Positions 1-11,407 of a DNA stretch of 64,000 bases are shown here, piece by piece. Made by a program: the position numbers and the translations under genes. Below the pieces are notes generated by a model, which saw only the letters and a program-made list of their open reading frames with translations, was not told the origin of the DNA and ran no database searches. Every line of letters starts with the position of its first letter. Positions within the stretch are counted from its first letter, which is position 1. Where the stretch lies: the NCBI GenBank assembly GCA_030789695.1, contig CM061139.1, positions 195,397,641 to 195,461,640 of the forward strand, given 5' to 3'. This DNA is from Scilla litardierei (Eukaryota; Streptophyta; Magnoliopsida; Asparagales; Asparagaceae).

Positions 1-570
1 ATTGGTTAGGTTAATATCGGACTAACGATATTCATATTAATTGGTTAGTCATAACGTCTTGCTAGAGACCACTGATAACTTGTGGGCTTTTAATGGGATT
101 AGGTCCACTGCCAATTGGATATGAGCTTATTGGGTCGAACATAAAGATCGTAATGGATGGGATGTGGTTTTAAATGAGATTTCAAATTTAAAATCTGATT
201 TAAAATTTGAAATATGGGGATATATTTTAACGTCAGATACCGTATCTTGTTAAGATGTTATCCCTAAGATAACTCTACGTAACTGAAATGTGTTAAAGTG
301 TTAACAGATATAATATCTTGTTAAGATATTATCCCTAAGATATCTTCACGTAACTGAAACGCGTTAAAGGGTTAACATGGGACTCTATAAATGATATAGA
401 GAGTATTTTCGGTGGGTCATGCATTCAATCAATCTATCTCTGTCGTTTTTGAGAAAAACAAAGAGCGATAGAGAAATCCTAGTTGCGGAGAAGGAGCTAG
501 CACCCTTGCAATTTCCGTTCGTGATGTTCTTGTGTGGATACTGATAGAGGGTGGTCGTTCGTTGAGTGCA
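1..570 (+). repeat. LTR-like repeat, copy 1 (5' end cut by window)
   Basis: This block matches 3549-4010 closely, so the two copies flank the gypsy gag-pol fragment as direct repeats. A TATA-like CTATAAATGATATAGAG near 373 followed by a pyrimidine- and purine-rich stretch suggests a plus-strand promoter, as in the U3/R part of an LTR. Copy 2 shows that the repeat probably begins TGTTCTATTGG, so about six bases are missing here. No PBS follows the end (GTTGAGTGCA); the sequence instead enters a gypsy LTR fragment. It contains long inverted segments (about 170-215 and 307-335) that are missing from copy 2. No protein is expected. Assignment to Copia or Gypsy is open. Confidence 0.6.
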
Positions 571-830
571 CGCACAATGTAGCAAAAGCTACCAAATCAC
601 TAATCACTTATCATTTAACACTTAGTGCATAGAGAGTCCACCTGCTGACCATCTCGTGGCTCAGTCCGCTTATCTCTATCACTATTAATCACTTGTGCAC
701 TAGAGAGTCCACCTGCTGGCCGGAGTGGCGGATCAGGCCAACTCGGGGCTCAGTCCGCTTATCTCTTACCCCACCCATATGTGTCGAGCGTTGGGATTTC
801 CAACTCACTGAGCTCGCTTCTGGAACAGAA
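571..830 (-). repeat. Gypsy LTR fragment, second copy of 4512-4771
   Basis: Nearly identical to 4512-4771, including two tandem sub-repeats that begin GAGAGTCCACCTGCTG. Here it is joined on its left to the LTR-like repeat and on its right, at about 830, directly to the RNase H part of a minus-strand gypsy pol. The normal pol 3' half and integrase are absent, so this is a recombination or deletion joint rather than an intact element end. Confidence 0.6.
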
Positions 831-2347
831 GGTTGGGGAAAACACGCGTACGCCACAACGTGCCCATGCTGATGCAACACACAACCGAGACCCTTGCCAG
901 AAGCATCGCAAAAGATCTCAAATCCACCGCTGCGATCAGGCACGACAAGAATAGGGGCAGTCGTCAACCTCTCCTTCAAGATACCAAAAGCACCCTCACA
1001 ATCACCCGACCAAACAAAATCAACATCCTTCCGCGTCAACCTGGTCATCGGTTCAGCAATACGTGAGAAATCCTTAATGAATCGCCGATAATAACCAGCA
1101 AGTCCAAGGAAACTCCGAATCTCAGACGCCGACGACGGAACAGGCCACTTCCCTGATGGCCCGAATCTTCTCGGGATCCACTGAAATACCATCTCCAGTC
1201 ACCACATGCCCGAGAAAAGCAACTCGATCCAGCCAAAACTCACACTTCGAAAACTTAGCATACAACCGATGCTTCCTTAAAATCTCCAACACCGTCCTTA
1301 AGTGCGAGGCATGCTCCTCCTTCGACTTCGAATAGATCAGAATGTCGTCAATGAAGATAACGACAAACTTATCCAAAAAGTCGTAGAAAATCATGTTCAT
1401 CAGATTCATGAAAACTGCGGGCGCGTTAGTTACACCGAAAGGCATAACCACAAACTCATAGTGTCCATACTTCATCCTGAACGCTGTCTTCGGAACATCT
1501 CCCTTCTTCACCTTCAACTGATGGTAACCACTCCTCAAATCCAATTTAGAAAACACCCTCGAACCTCCAAGCTGATCAAAAATATCATCGATGCGAGGCA
1601 ACGGGTATTTATTCTTAATGGTCACCGCATTCAACTCCCGATAATCCACGCACATGCGACGCGAACCATCCTTCTTCTTCACCAACAGCACCGGTGCTCC
1701 CCACGGAGACACGCTAGGATTAATATAACCCTTCTGCAAAAGCTCATCCAACTGCTTCCGCAACTCTTCCAATTTTGCAGGTGCCATACGATACGGCACC
1801 TTCGAAATCGGCTGCGCACCTGGAACGAGATCAATAGAAAATTCCAGAGCTCGATCAGGCGGCAAACCGGACATCTCCTTGGGGAAGACGTCGCCAAAAT
1901 CACGCACCACAGCTGGCCACTCCAGCTCCATCTGCATAGCCACAGCCTCCACCGGCCTGGCCCGAAATCTGACAGGACCAAGCGAACTGCTACCACGACT
2001 GAACTCAAACACTGGATGTCCGGGAATTTCGAACACCACCTTCTTCCTCCTGCAGTTGATCGTAGCATAGAAGCTCGCAAGCCAATCCATCCCAAAGACC
2101 GCATCGTAGTTGGTGATGTTGTGGACAATAAAATCAGCATAAAGCTCATGTCCACAAACCACCACAGAGCAAGGACTGCATCCACGATGCACCGTGACTA
2201 CTCCATTCCCTGTAACGATGTTCCAACTCTTGGAGAGAGGGGACGTCGACAAGGAATGCTTCTCCACGAAGCTCTGGGCCAAAATGCACATCGATGCACC
2301 AGAGTCAAAGAGGACTCGGGCAGGGAACGTGCAAACCAAAACCACAC
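831..2347 (-). pseudogene. Ty3/gypsy protease, reverse transcriptase and start of RNase H (broken)
   Basis: The minus strand encodes the pol region of a Ty3/gypsy retrotransposon. Read 5' to 3' there is an aspartic protease motif (LFDSGAS, about 2310), then RT with [32 protein letters not shown] and the catalytic FIDDIL box near 1340. The RNase H connection follows in another frame (FLGLAGYYRRFI, then EIFCDASGKGLGCVL). One extra base near 1150 shifts the frame between RT and RNase H. The sequence stops at about 831, so the rest of RNase H and all of integrase are missing. The RT motifs resemble the Tekay/Del chromovirus group, but that placement is from memory. Gag lies upstream at 2461-3345. 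Not expected to make functional enzyme. Confidence 0.85.
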
Positions 2348-2460
2348 CTAATAAACAGTCTAATCAATCAAATCTTATTCTAGCAACATTCATACACAAG
2401 CATCCAACATAATTTTAACAATCAACTAATTTGGGAAGGAACAACTAGATTGGAAGTTAC
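2348..2460 (-). other. Intron-like segment between gag and protease
   Basis: On the minus strand the gag frame reaches GCAG and then GTAACTT (donor at 2460-2459). TTATTAG (acceptor at 2349-2348) precedes the protease frame. Removing these 113 nt joins gag to protease in one frame (phase 1), whereas unspliced reading stops at 2426. The segment is T-rich with in-frame stops, like a small plant intron. It could also be a chance insertion. Confidence 0.45.
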
Positions 2461-3345
2461 CTGCAATGAACTCATCCATGGCCAAAACCTCCTCCTCGGT
2501 CATCAGGAATGCCTGCCTCCTTGGCGGAGCAGCCTGCTGAAAAGCCTGCCTCTGCGGAACGAGGGGAACCCCACGACCAGCGGGCATCGGGGCCCTCTGC
2601 TGCAATGGCGGGGCAGCAATAGGTGTCCTCCAAGGCTGCCTCAACCTCGGGCACTCCCTGAGAACATGGGCGGAATCTCCACAGGCAATACATTGCCCCA
2701 AGAACTTCCTACATGATTCCTTGATATGGCCCTCCTTGCCACAGAAATTGCAAGTCCTCCGAACGGGCCCTCCTGGCCTCTTAAACTGAGCAGGCTGGTT
2801 CGGCCTGAATCCAGGTCTAACCACAGCTCTCGCCTGCTCCACAGGCCTCCTCCCAGCACCAACTACAGACCCCTTCCTCTGGTTCACAAGCAGCTCCTGC
2901 CTCTTGGCAGCGACCAAAACCTTCTGATATGACTCCCGGTCAGAAGAGGTCACAAAACTCTGGAGCTCCGAAGCGAGTCTCTGCAGGAACCTCTGAGCTC
3001 TCTCCTCAGCGTCCTGCACCATCTTCGGTGCAAACCGACTCAGCCTCATGAACTCTTGGTGATAATGGTCCACCGACGAGCTCCCTTGCTTCAAATCGAT
3101 AAAACGCTGCAGCATCTCCTCCCTGGCAGCCTTCGGAAAGAACTCACCATCAAATCTGGCCTTGAAGGTAGCCCAGACGATCGGCTCCACCAACATCTTC
3201 TCTTCAGCATCCCACCAATTCCGAGCATTATCCTTCAGCTGGCGCTTCGCCAAGTCAACCCAACTAACTTCGTTGACCTTGGACATCTTCAGATTGCCCT
3301 CGATATTCCTCATCCATTCATCAGCAGCTAGTGGACCTTTAATCA
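2461..3345 (-). pseudogene. Ty3/gypsy gag, N-terminus lost
   Basis: This is a structural gag protein fragment. It starts abruptly with GPLAADEWMRNIEGNLK, a mid-capsid motif of plant gypsy Gag. It continues through the conserved WWDAEE...FF core (about 3230-3130) to a nucleocapsid part with two CCHC zinc knuckles, CNFCGKEGHIKESC and CIACGDSAHVLREC (about 2750-2650), and ends in a Pro/Gln/Arg-rich tail. The frame stays open into unrelated sequence up to 3418 without a convincing ATG, so the N-terminal third is missing. The downstream frame probably continues into protease through the 113-nt intron-like segment. Being truncated at both ends of the element, it is classed as a pseudogene. Confidence 0.8.
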
Positions 3346-3543
3346 GATAATTATAAAGGTTATGATTAAACATGATGTGAATTATGCAGAAAAAAGTGAT
3401 AGATATGTAATGGGCCAATCAATGCCATTTGATGTTATCCGTCTACTTAGTAATCGAGAAATTAAATGTTTGAACAATATAAGTATGACAATGTCCATGA
3501 CTTATGTTCAAATTAGATATCGTGTGACAAAAGGATTATGACA
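3346..3543. other. Unassigned segment between gag and LTR-like copy 2
   Basis: AT-rich, with stops in all frames. It separates truncated gypsy gag from the LTR-like repeat and may be internal sequence of the element that owns that repeat. No PPT or PBS is convincing. Confidence 0.3.
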
Positions 3544-4010
3544 TGTTCTATTGGTTAGGTTAATATCGGACTAACGATATTCATATTAATTGGTTAGTCA
3601 TAACGTCTTGCTAGAGACCACTGATAACTTGTGGGCTTTTAATGGGATTAGGTCCACTGCCAATTGGATAGCTTATTGGGTCGAACCGTAATGGATGGGA
3701 TGTATATATTTTAACGTCAGTACCGTATCTTGTTAAGAGTATCCCTAAGATAACTCTACGTAACTGAAATGTGTGTTAACAGATAAAATTCCCTAAGATA
3801 TCTTCACGTAACTGAAAGGCGTTAAAGGGTTAACATGGGACTCTATAAATGATATAGAGAGTATTTTCGGTGGGTCATACATTCAATCAATCTATCTCTG
3901 TCGTTTTTGAGAAAAACAAAGAGCGATAGAGAAATCCTAGTTGCGGAGAAGGAGCTAGCACCCTTGCAATTTCCGTTCGTGATGTTCTTGTTGGTCGTTC
4001 GTTGAGTGCG
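3544..4010 (+). repeat. LTR-like repeat, copy 2 (with internal deletions)
   Basis: Starts TGTTCTATTGG and is collinear with 1-570 to GTTGAGTGC, with the same TATA-like box. It is about 100 bp shorter because of several small deletions. Two of these remove self-complementary stretches present in copy 1. Beyond 4010 it abuts gypsy LTR sequence rather than a PBS. Confidence 0.6.
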
Positions 4011-4575
4011 TAAATTTAGTATAAGCAGGTCCCTGTAATTGCAATCGAAACAACAATAATAATAATATGAGACGGATATGAAATACCAATCCCAAAGTTT
4101 GTCCACAAAATATTCAACATCACAGAAAAGCCACCAGGCTAAAAGAAAGAGTCTAAAGGCCCAGAACAAGGCCAAACAAAAGACAGATATAACAGAGTAT
4201 CAAACTAGGTACCACGCACCGACAACCCAAAAGATCTAGCACAACTAGACGTAGACACTAAGACTGATCTCCAGTGTCTACGAAGTCCTCGTCCAGCACG
4301 GGCGCAAGCTCGGCGTCCGCAAACACCTCACCCTCAGCAAGTGACTCGGGCTCAAGGTCTAACATGCGTCACCCAAAAGAGAAAGGGGCACATGTCAGCA
4401 AGTCTAAAAGACTTGAGCAAGGAAACTGAAAGTAACTAGCAACCTAGCACTTATAATATTAGGCAATGACATGGCAATTAAGTATGGTGCAACAGTTTAA
4501 AAGAGAGGCAAGCACGCACAATGTAGCAAAAGCTACCAAATCACTAATCACTTATCATTTAACACTTAGTGCATA

Positions 4576-4870
4576 GAGAGTCCACCTGCTGGCCATCTCG
4601 TGGCTCAGTCCGCTTATCTCTATCACTATTAATCACTTGTGCACTAGAGAGTCCACCTGCTGGCCGGAGTGGCGGATCAGGCCAACTCGGGGCTCAGTCC
4701 GCTTATCTCTTACCCCACCCATATGTGTCGAGCGTTGGGATTTCCAACTCACTGAGCTCGCTTCTGGAACACGAGCCAGGAAGTGTATTTGGCATAGGGG
4801 TGCACCTAGCCGGTATCCGAGCGTTGGGGTTTCCAACTACAGGGCTCGCTTCTGGAACACGAGCCAGGAA
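4576..4870. repeat. Two short tandem repeats inside the gypsy LTR
   Basis: One pair begins GAGAGTCCACCTGCTGGCC (4576 and 4648). The other pair begins GAGCGTTGGG and ends CGAGCCAGGA (about 4730-4782 and 4820-4871). The first pair is repeated at 628-765. Confidence 0.7.
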
Positions 4871-5617
4871 CACAAACATCGTAGCAAAGCTACGCAATCA
4901 CAGCAACACTTAAAGAATGCAATGACATGACAATTAATTCGCGTACCGTTAATGGGAAGTAAACATGACATGATAATTGTGCAACATGCTAAATGTCGGA
5001 ACTAGCTTCGTTGTCAAGCTAGTTCCCCAATTTGCGCCTAGGCGAGTATCATTTCGTCACCTAGCCTCTTTTACGCCTACAACAAGCAAATGGCCTAAAA
5101 CATGGCCTAAACCCTAAGTGGCAAGTTTCACTTGCCTAGCACCGGGGATGACGACCACTTCGTCACACGGATGCTAATCTACGGGGAAAATCGCTGTTAT
5201 GGGGGAAACAAACACAAAACAACATGAAATTTATTAGGGTTTCATAAAAATATAAATAATTTATGAAAACAACGGTAGATCGATTTCTTACCGAGAGGAG
5301 GCGGAAGAAACACTCCGGGGAACCCTAGGTTCAGATCTGGAGAAGATTGGAGAAGGTTGGGGAAAACTAGGGTTTTGGGGGATTTGGGGATTTTGATGGA
5401 TTTGGTGAGATTTTGGGGAAGATGAGAGGTAGATAGAGTGAATGGACGGTTTAGATGATGGATTTAGGGCTTGGAATGAAGGATTTAAGCTTGGAGGAAG
5501 ATGGGGGCTCAAGGGGGAAGATTTTAGGGTTTTGGGTCGTGTTGGAGAAGATGAAGTCGTTTGGGTTGGGTTTAAATAGGTTGGGCTGGCGGCTGCCCAG
5601 AAATTAGGGTTTTGACA

Positions 5618-6045
5618 CAGATTAGTCGGTCAAAGAACAACCACTGACCGACTAGTTTGGCAACTAGTCGGTCGGTCGACCAACACAGACCGACTAAGTG
5701 CAAACAGTAACTCCTGAACGAAAATAGGATTTAGAGTTAGTCGGTCCATGAACAAATACTGACCGACTAGTTTAGCATCTAGTCGGTCGATGAACGTTCT
5801 TAGACCGACTAAGAGTAAACAGTAACTGATACAAAAATAAGATGATGTGTTAGTCGGTTAAAGAAGCATTGCCGACCGACTAGTTTACAACCTAGTCGGT
5901 CAACCAACGTTCTTAGACCGACTAACGATAAACAGTAACTCCTGAGAAATTTAGAAAGCTAACTAGTCGGTCCAAGAAGGATTGCCGACCGACTGGATCG
6001 TCATCTAGTCGGTCGGTGCCCCTTCTTATACCGGCTAATGAGCAC
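5618..6045. repeat. Array of TAGTCGGTC / GACCGACTA hairpins, four units
   Basis: About 108-115 bp per unit. Each unit holds two hairpins built from AGTCGGTC and its complement GACCGACT with a loop of about 14 nt, then a spacer containing AAACAGTAACT. The related LTR at 63020-63325 has only three units. Confidence 0.8.
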
Positions 6046-6261
6046 AAAAAGTTCCGATACGGAGCGCGGGGCCCCGGGATCGATTTCTAAGACTCCTAGG
6101 CTTGATCTAATAGTTAGATATGACCGTTATGAAGCCCGTCACGAGTGACATGCTTCGAAATCGACGATCCTAAGGAAAAAACGAGAAAATACGACGAATG
6201 CAGTCGTTACATTGAGCAGCACCTGCATACTGATATATTCGAATAAGACAACAAAGTTTAG

Positions 6262-7397
6262 TGAAAGTTCAGTACGTAGTAATAAACAATAAAGCCAAAA
6301 GAACAACACAAACCAATCAGAGACACTCAAGACTTGGTAACGCAGTTCGGTGCGCACACCTACATCTGCGGGGCCACGCCCAGAAAATCAGAATACTCCA
6401 CTAAAATAATCAATGAGTACAATCACTAATTATCGCGATTCTATTAGGAGGAACAACCTCCCCCTCAATACAAACCGTGATGGGTGGTCTCCACCAACCC
6501 ATGGAGTATTCTCGGCAAGCTCCCCTTGACCGCAAGCTCCCCTTGCACAACCGGCTAGATTAACTCCCTTGATCCTACGTGCGTAGCCGTCGGCCTCCTC
6601 CTGGAGTTCTTCAAAAACTTTCGTAAAAGTCGTGCATCGCCGCAAAACCGCACACCCGTTTAATACATCACTCCCCCTCAATCACGGAGTAGATAAGGAA
6701 GGACGCACGCTAAATCCCATGCAGAATCGGCAGCCCACAAATTAAGGAATCACTTCGGGCAAGTGGTTCCACAATATCTTCAATAAGATCTTCCAACCAA
6801 TATTTGCAGGCGAAAATCTCTCTAACAAATTCAATAACAAATCCCGAGAGATAGCAACTTCCAATTATATCTCCAACAGATCTTCAATTGCAACAATAAT
6901 GATTCTTTCCAACCGAATCAACAATAATAACGAGAGATACTAGCTTCCAAATATATCTCCAGCTCACCCACAATTAACTGAACCAAGATAGGAAATGATT
7001 CTTTCAAATCTTCTGGAAATAGCAACAATAAAAGATATGCAGCAATCAATCTTTCCAACCAACAAATCTGCAAGATATTCTCTTTCTATTTCAACCCAAC
7101 ATGCCTTCAATTTAGCAACAGATTTATGAAGGGCTTTCCAAAAATCTCTCAAGCAGATATTCCACAATCAATTCAGAATCCCCGTCATTTTAGGCAGCAA
7201 ATCAGATCTGAAACCAAAGTAGATTTAGGCATACGAACCAGAAATCCAGATCCCGAATGTTGAACATTTTGTTGAACGACATTATGTTCAACATTACTGC
7301 TCAATCTGCTCAAAAACACTTCTGATTCCTCAAACAGAACTATCCATCTATAGTGCCACTAATGCCAACAAATATCAGCAGTAATTCAACCCTAACA
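6262..7397 (-). repeat. 3' LTR of the gag-only Copia element
   Basis: On the minus strand it starts TGTTAGGGTTG at 7397, directly after a purine tract, and ends in CA at 6262 (TGAACTTTCA). It aligns with 9816-10907 throughout. Confidence 0.8.
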
Positions 7398-7506
7398 ATC
7401 TCCCCCTTTGGCATTATGTGGCATAACCCAAAGCAAGCACCAACCAAGCACACCATTCTCCCCCTTTGAGCCACAATAATCCAAACCACATTCTCCCCCT
7501 TACTAG
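7398..7506 (-). promoter_or_regulatory. Polypurine tract with two upstream look-alikes
   Basis: The minus strand has three AAGGGGGAGA-type tracts. The last (7411-7398, AAAGGGGGAGAT) touches the LTR and is the likely plus-strand primer. The other two sit at about 7467-7455 and 7504-7490. Confidence 0.65.
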
Positions 7507-7655
7507 AACAACTTGAGCAGTGATCATCTCAGAAGAGACATACAAATTTCAGAAACACTCAACCGAGACACATCCCGAAGACACCTCTGTCTCTCTTATT
7601 AGCAAATAAATCCTCAGGCACAGCGGAATAAGAGGAAGAGCACTATACCTCACAT

Positions 7656-9740
7656 CTAACAGTAGGGTGACGCATGAAATGATGTCCAGGGTAGAAGTCG
7701 AGCTCTGAGGGGCCGTAAAGTAGTTGGAGAATTGAAAACATCGGCGATGTTGACAGAAGGTACATGCGAAGATTCATTGGCACCGGCGGAGGAAGAGCAG
7801 TAAGCAGAGCGACGAGATATCACTCTGATAATTCTGGAGGAAGATTCATGAGACTTTGGTGCAGGTTGCTCACAGTGATTGTCGAGGGGAGATGTCGAGT
7901 CTGGTGTCATAACATCTGCAGCAACATTGTTCTGTGTTGTATCTAATGTTACAACATTAGTCACAACATGAAGTGCTTTCTCTGAAGCTGTAGTGTTCTT
8001 GCTGTATAATTCAGACTTACTGACCCATCTCTTCTTCATCTTCATATCAGGGTGTCTAACATTTCTTCCTTCTGACCAATGCCGCATGCGACTGAAGCAG
8101 TCTCTCTCAGTATGACCTATGAACTTGCAGTAACTGCACACAGAACGAGCACCTTTTTATACCTCCAATCTGCCTCTTCTTCTGATCATGGCCCTTGTGC
8201 TGGCCCATTCTTTCAAGTTCTTTGGTAACTTGACTTCTTCTTTCAGCAGACACATTATCGAAGGCCCCTCTATTGTATCCTACTCCGGTACGATCTCCTG
8301 AAGTCTTACCCATGTTCAAGATATCATACAGCTTTGCTTTTCCAGAATTCCACTTATCCAAAGTGCATTCAGCTTTCTCTGCCCTGAGAAGAACATTTCT
8401 GAAGTTGCTTTCCAATTCTCTACAGTTTTCCTCAACTTTCAGACATTTGATTTTGACATCCTCCTTCTCTTTCTTCAGTCTTTCATTCTCCACCTTCAAG
8501 ACTTTGTTGATAATGCAGATTTGCACCCACTTCTCAAACGTCATCTGATATGCTTTTCGGATATCATCGTCACTAACTTCCTCATCGCTATCAACTTCAG
8601 ACTCAGATTCAGTTGTAGAAGTTGTGGAAGATGTTGAACCAGATGTTGTAACACTGGATCTGACACTGTTTGATTTGTTGGCTGATGTTGTATGTAATGT
8701 TGTAACATCAGATTCAACATGGCTGCTAATGTTGTAATCAGGTCGCTTCTTCTGAGAGGCTGCGAGGGCAATGTAATTTCTGGTGATTTCCTCATCTTCA
8801 GCACCCCCATTAGACTCATCTTCACTCCAGGTACTGGTCGATGACTTCCCTTTTTTCTTCTTCAGAGTGTTTGCACATTCAGCCTGTATATGCCCAAATC
8901 CTTTACATACTATACACTGCATCCCTTTTCCTTTCTTTTGCCTTTTATTACTGATCTTCTTCAGCATTCTACTGATGTTTTTAGTCAACACGGTAATATC
9001 CTCATCTACACCCGATTCATCATCTTCTTTAAAGACATCTCTAGCTTCTACTTTCAGGGCCATTACTTTGTCCAGGGCCATTACTTTGTCCACGTTCTTC
9101 TGCTTCAGATTCATTTCATAGGTCTGAAGGGACCCCATAAGTTCATCCAGCCTTATGGTGGACGTATTTCTGGCCTCCTCAATGGCTGCAACTTTGGCCG
9201 AGAATATGTCTGGAAGAGATCTCAAGGTTTTCTCAACTAACTTCCTTTGAGAATATTTCTTCCCAAGCTGGAAGGCCTGATTGGCTATATCTCTCAACCC
9301 CCCATTGAATTCGGCAACAGTCTCGTTGTCATACATCCTTAGATTTTCAAACTGAGAAGCTAGCATCTGGAGTTTGGAAGCTTTTACGGTACTTGTTCCT
9401 CATGAACATTCTGGAGAATATCCCATGCTTCTTTGGCATACTCACATGTGGAGATCAGCTTGAACTGCTCTTCATCTACAGCCGAAAAAATAGCATTAGT
9501 TACTTTAGAATTGCACAAGGCCGCATGTTCTTCAATCCGACTCCAGTCTCTTGCCGGCTTGAGGTGTTCTTTGCCATCTTTGTCAATTTCGATCGGCGGT
9601 GTCCATCCTTCAACGACAGCGATCCAGGCCTTCTCATCAATGGACTTGATGAATATACGCATCCGAGACTTCCAGTAAGTGTAGTTTGTACCAGTGAGCA
9701 GTGGAGGACGAACAACGGAGGCACCTTCTCGTGTAGCCAT
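7656..9740 (-). pseudogene. Copia gag with two zinc-knuckle regions (two frameshifts)
   Basis: Starts with ATG at 9740 (MATREGASVVRPPLL). An N-terminal gag domain follows (NYTYWKSRMRIFIKS, AKEAWDILQ), then the UBN2-like part (FENLRMYDNETVAEF, 9340-9270). Next comes a CCHC knuckle (CIVCKGFGHIQAEC, about 8920), an acidic/Ser-Thr-rich stretch (8800-8580) and a coiled-coil-like Lys/Glu-rich segment (8520-8330). A second CCHC knuckle (CSYCKFIGHTERDC, about 8130) lies before the end at 7656. One base appears lost near 9400, and another single-base shift lies near 8145, so three frames are needed. It would have formed the particle that packages the RNA. No pol follows. Confidence 0.75.
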
Positions 9741-9796
9741 GATTCAAGTACTGAAATCCAAGATCACACCTTCTTTGTTAACAAAGAAACACGGGT

Positions 9797-9815
9797 GACC
9801 TACTCCGATACCAAT
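9797..9815 (-). promoter_or_regulatory. Primer-binding site
   Basis: The minus strand reads TTGGTATCGGAGTAGG immediately after the LTR end, similar to the initiator-Met tRNA-type PBS (TGGTATCAGAGC) of plant Copia elements, with differences. Confidence 0.6.
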
Positions 9816-10907
9816 TGAAAGTTCAGTACGTAGTAATAAACAATAAAGCCAAAAGAACAACACAAACCAATCAGAGACACTCAAGACTTGGTAACGCAGT
9901 TCGGTGCGCACACCTACATCTGCGGGGCCACGCCCAGAAAATCAGAATACTCCACTAAAATAATCAATGAGTACAATCACTAATTATCGCGATTCTATTA
10001 GGAGGAACAACCTCCCCCTCAATACAAACCGTGATGGGTGGTCTCTACCAACCCATGGAGTATTCTCGGAAAGCTCCCCTTGCCCGCAAGCTCCCCTTGC
10101 ACAACCGACTAGATTAACTCCCTTGATCCTACGTGCGTAGCCGTCGGCCTCCTCCCGGAGTTCTTCAAAAACTTTCGTAAAAGACGTGCATCGCCGCAAA
10201 ACCGCACACCCGTTTAATACATCGCTCCCCCTCAATCACGGAGTAGATAAGGAAGGACGCTCGCTAAATCCCATGCAGAATCGGCAGCCCACAAATTAAG
10301 GAATCACTTCGGGCAAGTGGTTCCACAATATCTTCAACAAGATCTTCCAACCAATATTTGCAGGCGAAAATCTCTCTAACAAATTCAATAACAAATCCCG
10401 AGAGATAGCAACTTCCAATTATATCTCCAACAGATCTTCAATTGCAACAATAATGATTTTTTCCAACCGAGCGAGATTCTTTCCAACCGAATCAACAATA
10501 ATAACGAGAGATACTAGCTTCCAAATATATCTCCAGCTCACCCACAATTAACTGAACCAAGATAGGAAATGATTCTTTCAAATCTTCTAGAAATAGCAAC
10601 AATAAAAGATATGCAGCAATCAATCTTTCCAACCAACAAATCTGCGAGATATTCTCTTTCTATTTCAACCCAACATGCCTTCAATTTAGCAACAGATTTA
10701 TGAAGGGCTTTCCAAAAATCTCTCAAGCAGATATTCCACAATCAATTCAGAATCCCCGTCATTTTAGGCAGCAAATCAGATCTGAAACCAAAGTAGATTT
10801 AGGCATACGAACCAGAAATCCAGATCCCGAATGTTGAACATTTTGTTGAACGAAATTATGTTCAACATTACTGCTCAATCTGCTCAAAAACACTTCTGAT
10901 TCCTCAA
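9816..10907 (-). repeat. 5' LTR of the gag-only Copia element (runs into gap)
   Basis: Collinear with 6262-7347. It carries one extra segment of about 19 bp near 10460. The last roughly 50 bp are hidden by Ns. Confidence 0.75.
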
Positions 10908-11407
10908 NNNNNNNNNNNNNNNNNNNNNNNNNNNNNNNNNNNNNNNNNNNNNNNNNNNNNNNNNNNNNNNNNNNNNNNNNNNNNNNNNNNNNNNNNNNNN
11001 NNNNNNNNNNNNNNNNNNNNNNNNNNNNNNNNNNNNNNNNNNNNNNNNNNNNNNNNNNNNNNNNNNNNNNNNNNNNNNNNNNNNNNNNNNNNNNNNNNNN
11101 NNNNNNNNNNNNNNNNNNNNNNNNNNNNNNNNNNNNNNNNNNNNNNNNNNNNNNNNNNNNNNNNNNNNNNNNNNNNNNNNNNNNNNNNNNNNNNNNNNNN
11201 NNNNNNNNNNNNNNNNNNNNNNNNNNNNNNNNNNNNNNNNNNNNNNNNNNNNNNNNNNNNNNNNNNNNNNNNNNNNNNNNNNNNNNNNNNNNNNNNNNNN
11301 NNNNNNNNNNNNNNNNNNNNNNNNNNNNNNNNNNNNNNNNNNNNNNNNNNNNNNNNNNNNNNNNNNNNNNNNNNNNNNNNNNNNNNNNNNNNNNNNNNNN
11401 NNNNNNN
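10908..11407. other. Assembly gap, 500 Ns
   Basis: Exactly 500 Ns, which looks like a fixed-size filler. It conceals the outer end of the Copia element and its junction with the Alba downstream region. Confidence 0.99.

Larger units (their letters stand above)
4011..6211 (-). repeat. Long Ty3/gypsy LTR, minus orientation (truncated)
   Basis: On the minus strand it begins TGTAACGACTGC at 6211. The same sequence starts at 62750 on the plus strand and is followed there for at least 1.25 kb, so these are two inverted copies of one LTR family. Contents in order: a GC-containing start, four copies of a hairpin repeat (6045-5618), a CT-rich leader-like stretch with many CCAAA/CCC motifs (about 5510-5290), an AT-rich part, and two tandem repeats (4870-4576). 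The other end is cut at 4010 by the LTR-like repeat. No gene is supported here; the small frames are low-complexity. Confidence 0.65.
6262..10907 (-). mobile_element. Gag-only Copia-type LTR element (TR-GAG-like), one end in the gap
   Basis: Two direct LTRs (6262-7397; 9816 to beyond 10907) flank a 2.4-kb internal region. Minus-strand order is LTR, PBS (9815-9797), gag (9740-7656), a cluster of purine tracts (7506-7398), LTR. There is no protease, integrase, RT or RNase H, so mobility would depend on enzymes from another element. The LTRs are close to identical except for an insertion of about 19 bp near 10460, implying fairly recent insertion. The outer end should fall about 50 bp inside the N gap, so the target duplication cannot be checked. 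The gag type resembles SIRE/Maximus-like Copia. Confidence 0.75.

Noticed and set aside
1302..2351. 349-residue open frame on the plus strand
   Set aside because: It is the antisense shadow of the gypsy protease-RT region and has no domain.
6430..6681. 83-residue frame repeated at 9984-10235
   Set aside because: Repeated only because both copies lie in the Copia LTRs; no domain, and no reason to expect coding there.
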